Origin: Betaproteobacteria bacterium
Lineage (GTDB): Bacteria; Pseudomonadota; Gammaproteobacteria; Burkholderiales; Rhodocyclaceae
Length of the DNA: 8,017 bases
Direction of reading: 5' to 3'
Assembly (NCBI GenBank): GCA_016880375.1
Contig: JAEHDO010000104.1
Span: 1 to 8,017 of the forward strand
Positions 1 through 6,355 of this stretch are shown piece after piece. A program made the position numbers and the translations under genes. Under the pieces are notes generated by a model. That model searched no databases, had not been told where the DNA came from, and was given only the letters and a program-made list of their open reading frames with translations. The number at the start of each line of letters is the position of its first letter. Within the stretch, counting starts at the first letter, position 1.

Positions 1-149
1 AGGTGATCGACGCCTGCCTGCAGCTGCACGGCGGCTACGGCTACATGTGGGAATACCCGATCGCGCGCGCCTACGCCGACGCCCGCGTGCAGCGCATCTA
101 CGGCGGCACCAACGAAATCATGAAAGAAATCATCTCGAGGACGCTTTGA
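1..149 (+). CDS. Acyl-CoA dehydrogenase, C-terminal end only (5' end outside window)
   Basis: The reading frame enters at position 3 (GTG codon) and ends at TGA 147-149, giving the last 48 residues. They contain QLHGGYGYM, then EYPIARAYADARV and IYGGTNEIMKE, the hallmark C-terminal region of the flavin-dependent acyl-CoA dehydrogenase family. These enzymes take two hydrogens from an acyl-CoA to make the trans-2-enoyl-CoA, the first step of beta-oxidation, and pass electrons to ETF in the cytoplasm. The tail most resembles long-chain and isovaleryl-CoA dehydrogenases: the position that holds the catalytic Glu in the medium-chain enzyme is Gly here (Y33-G34-G35-T36 of the fragment). The base would then lie upstream, outside the window. 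The stop is 2 nt from the thiolase start, so the genes are almost certainly co-transcribed. Chain-length preference cannot be judged from this fragment. Confidence 0.93.
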   Translation, partial: VIDACLQLHGGYGYMWEYPIARAYADARVQRIYGGTNEIMKEIISRTL

Positions 150-151
150 CC

Positions 152-1360
152 ATGGCTGAAGCCTACATCTACGACGCCGTGCGCACGCCGCGCGGCAAGG
201 GAAGGAAAGATGGCGCGCTGCACGGCGTCACCCCGATCGAACTGGCCGCCACCGCCCTGCGCGCGGTGCGCGACCGCAACGCCCTCGACACCGCGCTGGT
301 GGACGACGTCGTCCTCGGCTGCGTCGAGCCGGTCGCCGAGCAGGGCGCCGACATCGCCCGCGTCGCCGCGCTCTACGCCGACTACGCGCTGACCGCCTCC
401 GGCGTCACCGTCAGCCGCTTCTGCGCCTCGGGGCTGGAGGCCTGCAACCAGGCGGCGGCGCAGATCATGTCCGGCCAGTCCGACCTCGTCGTCGGCGGCG
501 GCGTCGAGTCGATGTCGCGCGTGCCGATGTTCTCCTCCGGCGGCGCCTGGCCGACCGACCCGCAGGTGGCGGCGAAGACCTATTTCGTGCCGCAGGGCAT
601 CTCGGCCGACCTGATCGCCACCAAGTGGGGCTACAGCCGCGGCGAGCTCGACGCCTACGCCGCCGAGAGCCAGCGCCGCGCCAAACAGGCCTGGGACGAG
701 GGCCGCTTCAAAAAGTCCATCGTGCCGGTGAAGGACGTGAACGGCCTCGTCATCCTCGACCGCGACGAATACATGCGCCCCGAGACCACGCGCGAATCGC
801 TGGCCCAGCTCAAGCCCGCCTTCGCCGAGCAGGGAGAGCTGTACGGCTTCGATTCAGTGATCCTGCAGCGCTACCCGGAGGTCGAGCGCGTCAACCACGT
901 GCATCACGCCGGCAACAGCTCCGGCATCGTCGATGGTGCCGCGGCGATCCTCTTCGGCACGAAGGAGATGGGCGAGCGCCTGGGGCTGAAGCCGCGCGCC
1001 CGCATCCGCGCCTTCGCTTCCATCGGTTCCGAGCCTTCCATCATGCTGACGGGGCCTGCGCCCGCCACCGAGAAGGCCCTGAAGCGCGTCGGCATGAAGC
1101 CCTCCGACATCGACCTCTACGAGCTCAACGAGGCCTTCGCCGCCGTGGTGGTGCACTACATGCGCCTGCTCGGCATCCCGCACGACAGGATGAACGTCAA
1201 TGGCGGCGCCATCGCCATGGGCCATCCGCTCGGCGCCACCGGCGCCATGATCCTCGGCACGCTGCTCGACGAACTTGAGCGGCGCGATCTGTCCACCGGG
1301 CTGGCCACGCTGTGCGTCGGCGCCGGCATGGGCACGGCAACCCTCATCGAACGCATCTGA
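152..1360 (+). CDS. fadA: Acetyl-CoA C-acyltransferase (thiolase), FadA type
   Basis: 402 residues, the usual thiolase length. It cleaves 3-ketoacyl-CoA with CoA to give acetyl-CoA and an acyl-CoA two carbons shorter, the last step of beta-oxidation. The nucleophile is C91 in RFCASGLEA. The other active-site motifs are NEAFA (N326-E327), GHPLGATG (H358) and LCVGAGMG (C388). Spacing matches the Zoogloea thiolase set Cys89/Asn316/His348/Cys378. HHAGNSSGIVDGAA (251-264) is the usual substrate-loop region. The start is ATG 152, where MAEAYIYDAVRTPRG matches family N-termini, with GAGGA at 137-141 as ribosome binding site. The frame is open back to an ATG at 47, but that stretch overlaps the dehydrogenase and looks like nonsense Arg-rich protein. 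From memory it resembles mycobacterial FadA (Rv0859), the thiolase subunit of a trifunctional complex, so pairing with the next gene's product is likely. Biosynthetic acetoacetyl-CoA thiolase is less likely given the neighbours. Confidence 0.95.
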   Translation: MAEAYIYDAVRTPRGKGRKDGALHGVTPIELAATALRAVRDRNALDTALVDDVVLGCVEPVAEQGADIARVAALYADYALTASGVTVSRFCASGLEACNQAAAQIMSGQSDLVVGGGVESMSRVPMFSSGGAWPTDPQVAAKTYFVPQGISADLIATKWGYSRGELDAYAAESQRRAKQAWDEGRFKKSIVPVKDVNGLVILDRDEYMRPETTRESLAQLKPAFAEQGELYGFDSVILQRYPEVERVNHVHHAGNSSGIVDGAAAILFGTKEMGERLGLKPRARIRAFASIGSEPSIMLTGPAPATEKALKRVGMKPSDIDLYELNEAFAAVVVHYMRLLGIPHDRMNVNGGAIAMGHPLGATGAMILGTLLDELERRDLSTGLATLCVGAGMGTATLIERI

Positions 1361-1367
1361 GACAACA

Positions 1368-3503
1368 ATGATCAACTACACCGTCGATTCAGAAGGCATC
1401 GCCACCCTCGAGTGGGACCTGCCAGGCCGCCCGCAGAACGTCCTCAACGAACAAAGCATGGCGGCCTTCGCCGACGCCGCGCAGAAGGCGCTGGCCGACC
1501 CCGCCGTGAAGGGCCTCCTCGTCGCCTCGGCAAAAGCCGACTTCATCGCTGGCGGCGACCTCGAGATGCTGCAGAAGGCCAACGACGCCCAGGCCATGTC
1601 GAACAACCTGAAACAGTGGCACAAGCTGTTCCGCACGCTGGAAACCGCCGGCAAGCCGGTGGCGGCGGCGCTCAACGGCACCACCCTCGGCGGCGGCCTC
1701 GAACTGGCGCTGGCCTGCCACTACCGCGTCGCCGCCGACAATCCGAAGGCGCGCTTCGGCTTCCCCGAGGTGACGCTGGGCCTCCTGCCCGGCGCCGGCG
1801 GCACCCAGCGCGCGCCGCGCCTGATGGGCATCCAGCCGGCGCTGCTGTTCCTCACCGAGGGCAAGCGCATCAAGGCCGCCGAGGCGCAGAAGCAGGGCCT
1901 GCTCCACGCGGTGGTTGCGGCCGGCAGCGAACGCGGGGCCGCGCGCGCCTGGCTGCTGGAAGCCGCAGCAAAGGGCGGCAAGACCCTGCAGCCCTGGGAC
2001 CAGAAGGGCTTCAGGATTCCCGGCGGCGGCGTCATGACGCCCGGCGGCATGCAGACCTTCATGGCCGGCAACGCCCTGCTGCGCGAGAAAACCCACGACA
2101 ACTATCCGGCGCCAAGGCACATCCTCTCCTGCGTCTTCGAGGGGATGCAGACGGACATCGACACCGGGCTGGCCATCGAGACGCGCTACTTCGTAAACCT
2201 GGTGACGGGCCCGGTGGCGAAGAACATGATCCGCAGCCTGTTCTTCTTCATGCAGGAGGCGAACAAGCTGGCGCGCCGGCCGAAGGACGTGCCGACGCAG
2301 AAGTTCACGAAGATCGGCATGCTCGGCGCCGGCATGATGGGCGCCGGCATCGCCCACGCCGCGGCGACGGCCGGCCTCGAGGTGGTGCTGCTCGACAGCA
2401 CGAAGGAGAATGCCGAGAAGGGCAAGGCCTACTCGGCGAAATTGCTGGAGAAGCGCGTCGCCAAAAGTCAGTTGTCGCAGGACGGCGCGGCGGCCATCCT
2501 GGCGCGCATCCATCCCACCGCCGACTACGCCGACCTCGCCGGCTGCGAACTGGTGGTCGAGGCGGTGTTCGAGGACCGCGCCCTCAAGGCCGGGGTGACG
2601 AAGAAGACCGAGGCGGTGATTGGCGCCGACGCCCTCTTCGCCTCCAACACCTCCACCCTGCCCATCACCGGGCTGGCCGAGGCCAGCAGCCGGCCGGCCA
2701 GCTTCATCGGCCTGCACTTCTTCTCGCCGGCCGAGAAGATGCCGCTGGTGGAGATCATCCTCGGCAAGCTGACCTCGCCGGCGACCCTCGCCCGCGCGAT
2801 GGACTTCGTCCGCGCCATCGGCAAGACGCCGATCGTGGTGAACGACGCCCGCGGCTTCTACACCAGCCGCGTCTTCGGCACCTACCTGTCGGAGGGCATG
2901 GCGCTGCTGCAGGAGGGCGTCGCGCCGGCGCTGATCGACAATGCCGGCCGCCTCGCCGGCATGCCGGTGGGGCCGCTGGCGCTGGCCGACGAAGTCTCCA
3001 TCGAACTGGTGCACAAGATCGCCAGCCAGACCAGGAAGGATCTCGGCGACCAGTACGTGCCGCGCGCCGCGGACCAGGTCGCGGCGCTGATGGTCGACAA
3101 GCTCGGCCGCCTCGGCAAGAAGTGCGGCCACGGCTTCTACGAGTATCCGGCCGACGCCCGGAAGCACCTGTGGTCCGGCCTCGCCGAACACTTCCCCGTC
3201 CTGGCGGAACAGCCGAGCCTCGAAACGGTGATCGAGCGCCTGATGCTGATCCAGTCGCTCGAGACCGTGCGCTGCCTGGAAGAGGGCGTGCTCACTTCGC
3301 CGGCCGACGCCGACGTCGGCGCCATCCTCGGCTGGGGCTACCCGCCCTTCCGCGGCGGGCCGATCGGCCAGATCCACACCCTGGGCGTGGCCAATTTCGT
3401 CGCCGCCTGCGACCGCTTGGCGGAACAATGCGGCGCGCGTTTCCGCCCCAGCGAAAGCCTGCGCAAAAAATCCGCAGAGGGTTCACAATTCTTCCCGATT
3501 TAG
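1368..3503 (+). CDS. fadB: Enoyl-CoA hydratase / 3-hydroxyacyl-CoA dehydrogenase fusion, FadB/FadJ type
   Basis: 711 residues, typical for the bifunctional alpha subunit of fatty-acid oxidation complexes. Residues about 1-190 form the crotonase domain. GGD (62-64) and GGG (108-110) are the oxyanion-hole regions, and E112 and E134 sit where the two catalytic glutamates of hydratases lie. A linker follows to about 313. The NAD-binding domain begins at IGMLGAGMMGAGIAHA (GxGxxG at 320-325), and D343 ends strand 2 as expected for NAD. S429 (SNTST), H450 (LHFFSP) and E462 align without gaps to human HAD Ser137, His158 and Glu170. Human Asn208 is replaced by S500. Two C-terminal dehydrogenase domains occupy about 495-590 and 620-700. 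The product hydrates trans-2-enoyl-CoA and oxidises the 3-hydroxyacyl-CoA to 3-ketoacyl-CoA, feeding the thiolase 7 nt upstream. Start ATG 1368 gives MINYTVDSEGIATLEWD, the normal domain start; the ribosome site is weak, suggesting translational coupling. The last codons are more A/T-rich because a promoter overlaps them. Confidence 0.95.
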   Translation: MINYTVDSEGIATLEWDLPGRPQNVLNEQSMAAFADAAQKALADPAVKGLLVASAKADFIAGGDLEMLQKANDAQAMSNNLKQWHKLFRTLETAGKPVAAALNGTTLGGGLELALACHYRVAADNPKARFGFPEVTLGLLPGAGGTQRAPRLMGIQPALLFLTEGKRIKAAEAQKQGLLHAVVAAGSERGAARAWLLEAAAKGGKTLQPWDQKGFRIPGGGVMTPGGMQTFMAGNALLREKTHDNYPAPRHILSCVFEGMQTDIDTGLAIETRYFVNLVTGPVAKNMIRSLFFFMQEANKLARRPKDVPTQKFTKIGMLGAGMMGAGIAHAAATAGLEVVLLDSTKENAEKGKAYSAKLLEKRVAKSQLSQDGAAAILARIHPTADYADLAGCELVVEAVFEDRALKAGVTKKTEAVIGADALFASNTSTLPITGLAEASSRPASFIGLHFFSPAEKMPLVEIILGKLTSPATLARAMDFVRAIGKTPIVVNDARGFYTSRVFGTYLSEGMALLQEGVAPALIDNAGRLAGMPVGPLALADEVSIELVHKIASQTRKDLGDQYVPRAADQVAALMVDKLGRLGKKCGHGFYEYPADARKHLWSGLAEHFPVLAEQPSLETVIERLMLIQSLETVRCLEEGVLTSPADADVGAILGWGYPPFRGGPIGQIHTLGVANFVAACDRLAEQCGARFRPSESLRKKSAEGSQFFPI

Positions 3504-3511
3504 GTCATAAT
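3482..3511 (+). promoter_or_regulatory. Putative sigma70-type promoter for the liv genes
   Basis: TTCACA (3482-3487) and CATAAT (3506-3511) each match the sigma70 -35 and -10 consensus at five of six bases, with an 18-bp spacer. The -35 box and most of the spacer lie inside the last codons of the upstream fadB-type gene, and the -10 lies just past its stop. Transcription would begin near 3518, leaving a leader of about 70 nt before the livH start. The local A/T richness stands out in an otherwise very GC-rich window. No experimental start site is known to me, so this is inferred from sequence alone. Confidence 0.55.
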
Positions 3512-3513
3512 CG
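3496..3513. promoter_or_regulatory. Short inverted repeat over the -10 box, possible operator
   Basis: CGATT (3496-3500) and AATCG (3509-3513) form a perfect 5-bp inverted repeat around an 8-nt centre, TAGGTCAT. It straddles the predicted -10 box, a placement typical of repressor operators. The arms are short enough to arise by chance, and I do not recognise the sequence as a known FadR, PsrA, TetR or GntR site. Confidence 0.2.
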
Positions 3514-3525
3514 CCGCGCATAGAA

Positions 3526-3555
3526 ATAGCGAAAGACTGTTTTGCATAGCGGAAC
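3526..3555 (+). repeat. Imperfect direct repeat in the liv leader
   Basis: ATAGCGAAAG (3526-3535) and ATAGCGGAAC (3546-3555) match at eight of ten positions and are exactly 20 bp apart, about two turns of the helix. They lie just downstream of the predicted transcription start. The spacing would suit a dimeric DNA-binding protein, but two short copies could be chance. Confidence 0.2.
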
Positions 3556-3567
3556 CTTCTGCCGCTA
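3547..3567 (+). other. Small hairpin in the liv leader
   Basis: TAGCGG (3547-3552) and CCGCTA (3562-3567) are perfect 6-bp complements around the 9-nt loop AACCTTCTG. The stem ends 10 nt before the strong ribosome binding site and would leave it exposed. No run of T follows, so it does not look like an intrinsic terminator for the upstream genes. It may be a small leader structure that steadies the mRNA, or chance. Confidence 0.3.
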
Positions 3568-3577
3568 ACCAAAGCTC

Positions 3578-3586
3578 GGAGGAGGT
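3578..3586 (+). promoter_or_regulatory. Very strong ribosome binding site that sets the livH TTG start
   Basis: GGAGGAGGT is a near-perfect Shine-Dalgarno sequence whose AGGAGGT core (3580-3586) is 5 nt before TTG 3592. The frame has a stop (TAG 3547-3549) upstream and no ATG or GTG between it and TTG 3592. The next in-frame ATG lies 42 codons inside the conserved permease sequence, so the site fixes the rare TTG start. Confidence 0.85.
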
Positions 3587-3591
3587 CGGGT

Positions 3592-4479
3592 TTGCTGCAG
3601 TTCCTGCAACTGATTGCGAGCGGCATCGCGCAAGGCTGCATCTACGGCCTCATCGCGCTCGGCTTCGTCCTCATCTACAAGGCCACCGAAACCATCAACT
3701 TCGCCCAAGGCGACCTGATGATGCTGGGCGGCTTCCTCGGCCTCACCGGCACGCTGGCGCTGGGCCTGCCTTTCTGGGCGGCCTTCGCCGCCGCCCTCGT
3801 CGCCATGCTCTTCTTCGGCATGGCGCTCGAACGCGCCGTGCTGCGTCCCCTGCTCGGCCAGCCCGCCTTCACCGTGGTCATGGTGACCATCGGCATCGGC
3901 TACCTGGCACGCGGCCTCGTCACCATGATTCCCGAGTGGGGCACCGACACGCACGTCCTGCCGGTGCCCTACAAGGACGACATCGTCAGCATCGGCGGTA
4001 CCGACGGGCTGATCCTGTCGATGGAGCACATCGTCATCATCGCCGTCACGGCACTGCTCATCGTCGGCCTCTATCTGCTCTTCAAGCACACCAAGATCGG
4101 CATCGCCATGCAGGCCACCTCGCAGAACCAGCTGGCCGCCTTCTACATGGGCATCCCGGTGCGGCGCATCAACATGCTGGTGTGGGGCCTCTCCGCCGCC
4201 ATCTCGGCCTGCGCCGGCCTGCTGCTGGCGCCGATCACCTTCGTGCATGCCAACATGGGCTTCATCGGCCTGAAGGCCTTCCCCGCCGCCGTCGTCGGCG
4301 GCTTCGGCAGCATCCCGGGCGCGCTGGTCGGCGGATTGATCATCGGCGTCGTCGAGACGCTGGCCGGCTTCTACCTGCCGGAGGGCTTCAAGGACATCGC
4401 CGCCTACATCGTCGTGCTGGTCATGCTGGCGGTGAAGCCGAATGGCCTGTTCGGTGAAAACCTGCGGAAAAAAGTCTGA
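3592..4479 (+). CDS. livH: Branched-chain amino acid-type ABC importer permease LivH
   Basis: 295 residues, normal for LivH. It is one of two inner-membrane permeases of a hydrophobic/branched-chain amino acid transporter (HAAT) family importer. The start is TTG after a near-perfect ribosome binding site, and the N-terminus (LQFLQLIASGIAQGCIYGL) is complete for the family. Hydrophobic segments lie at about 4-30, 42-80, 92-113, 144-165, 195-216, 228-258 and 268-283. INFAQGDLMMLGGF (35-48) is the family's conserved N-terminal motif. FPAAVVGGFGSIPGALVGG (230-248) is the conserved C-terminal loop where the ATPase is expected to dock. The stop overlaps the livM start by one base (TGATG), so translation is coupled. 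Next to beta-oxidation genes and an acyl-CoA ligase, the substrate may well be a carboxylic acid instead of an amino acid, as proposed for some aromatic-acid importers of this family. That is inference. Confidence 0.93.
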   Translation: MLQFLQLIASGIAQGCIYGLIALGFVLIYKATETINFAQGDLMMLGGFLGLTGTLALGLPFWAAFAAALVAMLFFGMALERAVLRPLLGQPAFTVVMVTIGIGYLARGLVTMIPEWGTDTHVLPVPYKDDIVSIGGTDGLILSMEHIVIIAVTALLIVGLYLLFKHTKIGIAMQATSQNQLAAFYMGIPVRRINMLVWGLSAAISACAGLLLAPITFVHANMGFIGLKAFPAAVVGGFGSIPGALVGGLIIGVVETLAGFYLPEGFKDIAAYIVVLVMLAVKPNGLFGENLRKKV

Positions 4480-5555
4480 TGCGCTTTCTCTTCAAGACCC
4501 ACTACGACCAGGACGTCCGCCTGTTCAGGCACGGCGGCCAGGTGTTCTGGTACGGCCTGCTCCTCGCGGCCCTGTTCGTGGCACCCTGGCTGCTGCCGGA
4601 CTACTACGTCTCGCAGCTCGTCTTCATCTGGATCTACGCCATCGCCGCCATCGGCCTGATGATCCTGGTCGGCTTCACCGGCCAGGTGTCGCTCGGCCAT
4701 GCCGCCTTCCTCGCCATGGGCGCCTACACCGAAGCCTACCTGCACCAGCACGGCTGGCCCTTCGCCCTGTCGCTGACGTTCTCGGCGCTGGTGGCCGGCA
4801 TCACCGGCATCATCGTCGGCCTGCCGGCGCTGCGCGTGAAGGGCATGTACCTGGCCATCGCCACGCTGGCCTTCGGCTTCATCGTCGAGGAGGGCGTCGC
4901 CCGCGCCGAGAGCATCACCGGCGGCAACGCCGGCAAGGCCATCGGCAGCCTCGAGGTTTTCGGCCTGCCGATCGACAGCGAGCAGCGCTTCTACTACCTT
5001 TCGCTGTTCGTGCTCGTGCTCGTCGTCATCGGTGTCATGAACCTGCTGCGCAGCCCGACCGGGCGCGCCTTCGTCGCCATCCGCGACTCGGAAATCTCGG
5101 CGCAGAGCATGGGCATCAACCTGGCGCGCTACAAGACCATCGCCTTCGCCCTCTCCGCCGCCGTCGCCGGCATCGCCGGTGCGCTCTACGCCCACAAGCT
5201 GCGCTACCTGTCGCCCGACCAGTTCACCTTCCTGCAGTCGATCGAGCTGCTCATCATCCTGGTGATCGGCGGCGTCGGCTCCATTTACGGCGCCATCTTC
5301 GGCGCCGCCTTCTGGATCGCCGTGCAGCAGTTCATCGTGCTGGCCAAGGACTGGCTGCCGCCGGCCATCGCCCAGCAGACCGGCCTGCAGCCGACCGTCT
5401 TCGGCCTGATCCTCGTCGCCTTCGTGCTCTTCGAGCCGATGGGCCTGTATGGCCGCTGGCTCAAGATCCGCACCTTCTTCCAGCTCTTCCCCTTCTACCG
5501 CAAGGGCCTGTTCCGGCGGCAGAAGAGCTACATGAAATCCGAAAGGCTGAAATGA
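4479..5555 (+). CDS. livM: Branched-chain amino acid-type ABC importer permease LivM
   Basis: 358 residues. It is the second inner-membrane permease and pairs with LivH to form the translocation path. The LivM signature GFTGQVSLGHAAFLAMGAY (65-83) is intact. GRAFVAIRDSEISAQSMGI (195-213) is the conserved cytoplasmic segment that contacts the ATPases. IGGVGSIYGAIFGAAF (263-278) is the second conserved loop. Hydrophobic segments lie at about 22-40, 46-66, 95-118, 125-138, 171-190, 220-238, 255-288 and 305-323. After the last one comes a tail of about 33 residues rich in Lys and Arg (326-358, ending YMKSERLK), longer than in many LivM proteins and probably cytoplasmic. The start is ATG 4479, overlapping the livH stop by one base; no strong ribosome site is seen, in keeping with coupling. 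The end overlaps livG by 4 nt. Confidence 0.93.
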   Translation: MRFLFKTHYDQDVRLFRHGGQVFWYGLLLAALFVAPWLLPDYYVSQLVFIWIYAIAAIGLMILVGFTGQVSLGHAAFLAMGAYTEAYLHQHGWPFALSLTFSALVAGITGIIVGLPALRVKGMYLAIATLAFGFIVEEGVARAESITGGNAGKAIGSLEVFGLPIDSEQRFYYLSLFVLVLVVIGVMNLLRSPTGRAFVAIRDSEISAQSMGINLARYKTIAFALSAAVAGIAGALYAHKLRYLSPDQFTFLQSIELLIILVIGGVGSIYGAIFGAAFWIAVQQFIVLAKDWLPPAIAQQTGLQPTVFGLILVAFVLFEPMGLYGRWLKIRTFFQLFPFYRKGLFRRQKSYMKSERLK

Positions 5556-6355
5556 CGCCGCTACTCACGGCCAGCCATCTCTCGGTGCAGTTCGGCGGCC
5601 TGAAGGCCGTCAACGACGTCTCCTTCGAGGTCTGGCCGAACGAGGTGTTCTCGCTGATCGGCCCCAACGGCGCCGGCAAGACCACCATCTTCAACCTCAT
5701 CAGCGGCCTCTACCGGCCGACCGCCGGCCTCGTCACCTTCGAGGGCGAGAAGATTTCCCATCTGGCGCCCTACGAGATCGCCCGCCTCGGCATCGCCCGC
5801 ACCTTCCAGAACATCGAGCTGTTCGAGCACGCCACGGTGATGCAGAACCTGCTGGTCGGGCGCCACTGCCACCGCCACACGAACTGGTTCCAGGACCTGC
5901 TGTTCACCCCCAAGGTGCGGGCGACCGAATTGCAGTTCCGCCGCACCGTCGAGGAAGTCATCGAATTCCTCGAGCTGCAGCATTACCGCGACAGCATGGT
6001 CGCCGGCCTGCCCTACGGCGTGCGCAAGGTGGTCGAGGTCGGCCGCGCCCTGGCCATGCGGCCGAAGCTGCTGCTGCTCGACGAGCCCTCCTCCGGCCTC
6101 AACGTCGATGAAACCGAGGACATGGGCTTCTGGATCGAGGACATCAAGCACGACCTCGGCATCACGGTGATCATGGTCGAGCACGACATGGGGCTGGTCT
6201 CGCGCGTCTCCGACCGCGTCTTCGCGCTCAACCAGGGCGAGGAGCTGGCGCTCGGCACCGCCGCAGAGGTGCAGTCGCATCCGGCCGTGATCGAGGCCTA
6301 TCTGGGTGGCGCCGATGAGGATGACGTTCCCGCCGGCGCAGGAGCAGCGGCATGA
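5552..6355 (+). CDS. livG: ABC importer ATP-binding protein LivG
   Basis: 267 residues, a typical LivG. It is one of the two cytoplasmic ATPases that power the importer. Walker A is GPNGAGKTT (37-45), the Q-loop is Q86 in ARTFQNIELF, Walker B is LLLLDEP (173-179) and the H-loop is H211 in VEHDM. The signature, normally LSGGQ or LPYGxQR in this family, reads LPYGVRKVVEVGRAL (153-167), so the usual Gln after Gly is Val. The insert at about 106-130 between Q-loop and signature is usual for LivG. The tail GGADEDDVPAGAGAAA is acidic and then Ala-rich. Start ATG 5552 overlaps the livM stop (ATGA) and has AAAGG at 5542-5546 as ribosome site. The frame is open far upstream through livM, but that part is low-complexity Arg/Ala-rich shadow sequence and is not taken as protein. 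Confidence 0.93.
   Translation: MTPLLTASHLSVQFGGLKAVNDVSFEVWPNEVFSLIGPNGAGKTTIFNLISGLYRPTAGLVTFEGEKISHLAPYEIARLGIARTFQNIELFEHATVMQNLLVGRHCHRHTNWFQDLLFTPKVRATELQFRRTVEEVIEFLELQHYRDSMVAGLPYGVRKVVEVGRALAMRPKLLLLDEPSSGLNVDETEDMGFWIEDIKHDLGITVIMVEHDMGLVSRVSDRVFALNQGEELALGTAAEVQSHPAVIEAYLGGADEDDVPAGAGAAA

Noticed and set aside
47..151. Upstream extension of the thiolase frame from ATG 47
   Set aside because: It overlaps the dehydrogenase coding end in another frame and encodes Arg-rich sequence unlike thiolase N-termini; ATG 152 has a ribosome site and a family-like start.
1275..1367. Upstream extension of the fadB-type frame from ATG 1275
   Set aside because: It would overlap the thiolase C-terminus by 86 nt and encodes sequence unlike a crotonase domain; ATG 1368 fits the family start.
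1389..3428. Very long antisense open frame (679 codons) opposite the fadB-type gene
   Set aside because: High-GC sequence with G/C-rich third positions keeps antisense frames open. The protein is Gly/Arg/His/Val-rich without any recognisable domain, while the sense frame has full catalytic motifs.
1412..3523. 703-codon alternate + frame inside the fadB-type gene
   Set aside because: Arg/Pro/Gly-rich shadow of the true frame with no motif; caused by codon bias.
3547..3567. Intrinsic terminator between fadB and livH
   Set aside because: The 6-bp hairpin is short and is not followed by a T-run, and it sits downstream of a promoter and directly before a ribosome site.
3565..5195. Long antisense open frames opposite livH and livM (3565-4248 and 4404-5195)
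   Set aside because: Their low-complexity Asp/Gly/His/Glu-rich content is the expected reverse complement of hydrophobic GC-rich codons; no motif or ribosome site.
4442..5551. Upstream extension of livG through the whole of livM
   Set aside because: The sequence is Arg/Pro/Ala-rich shadow of livM; the ABC fold begins exactly at ATG 5552 with a coupled start.
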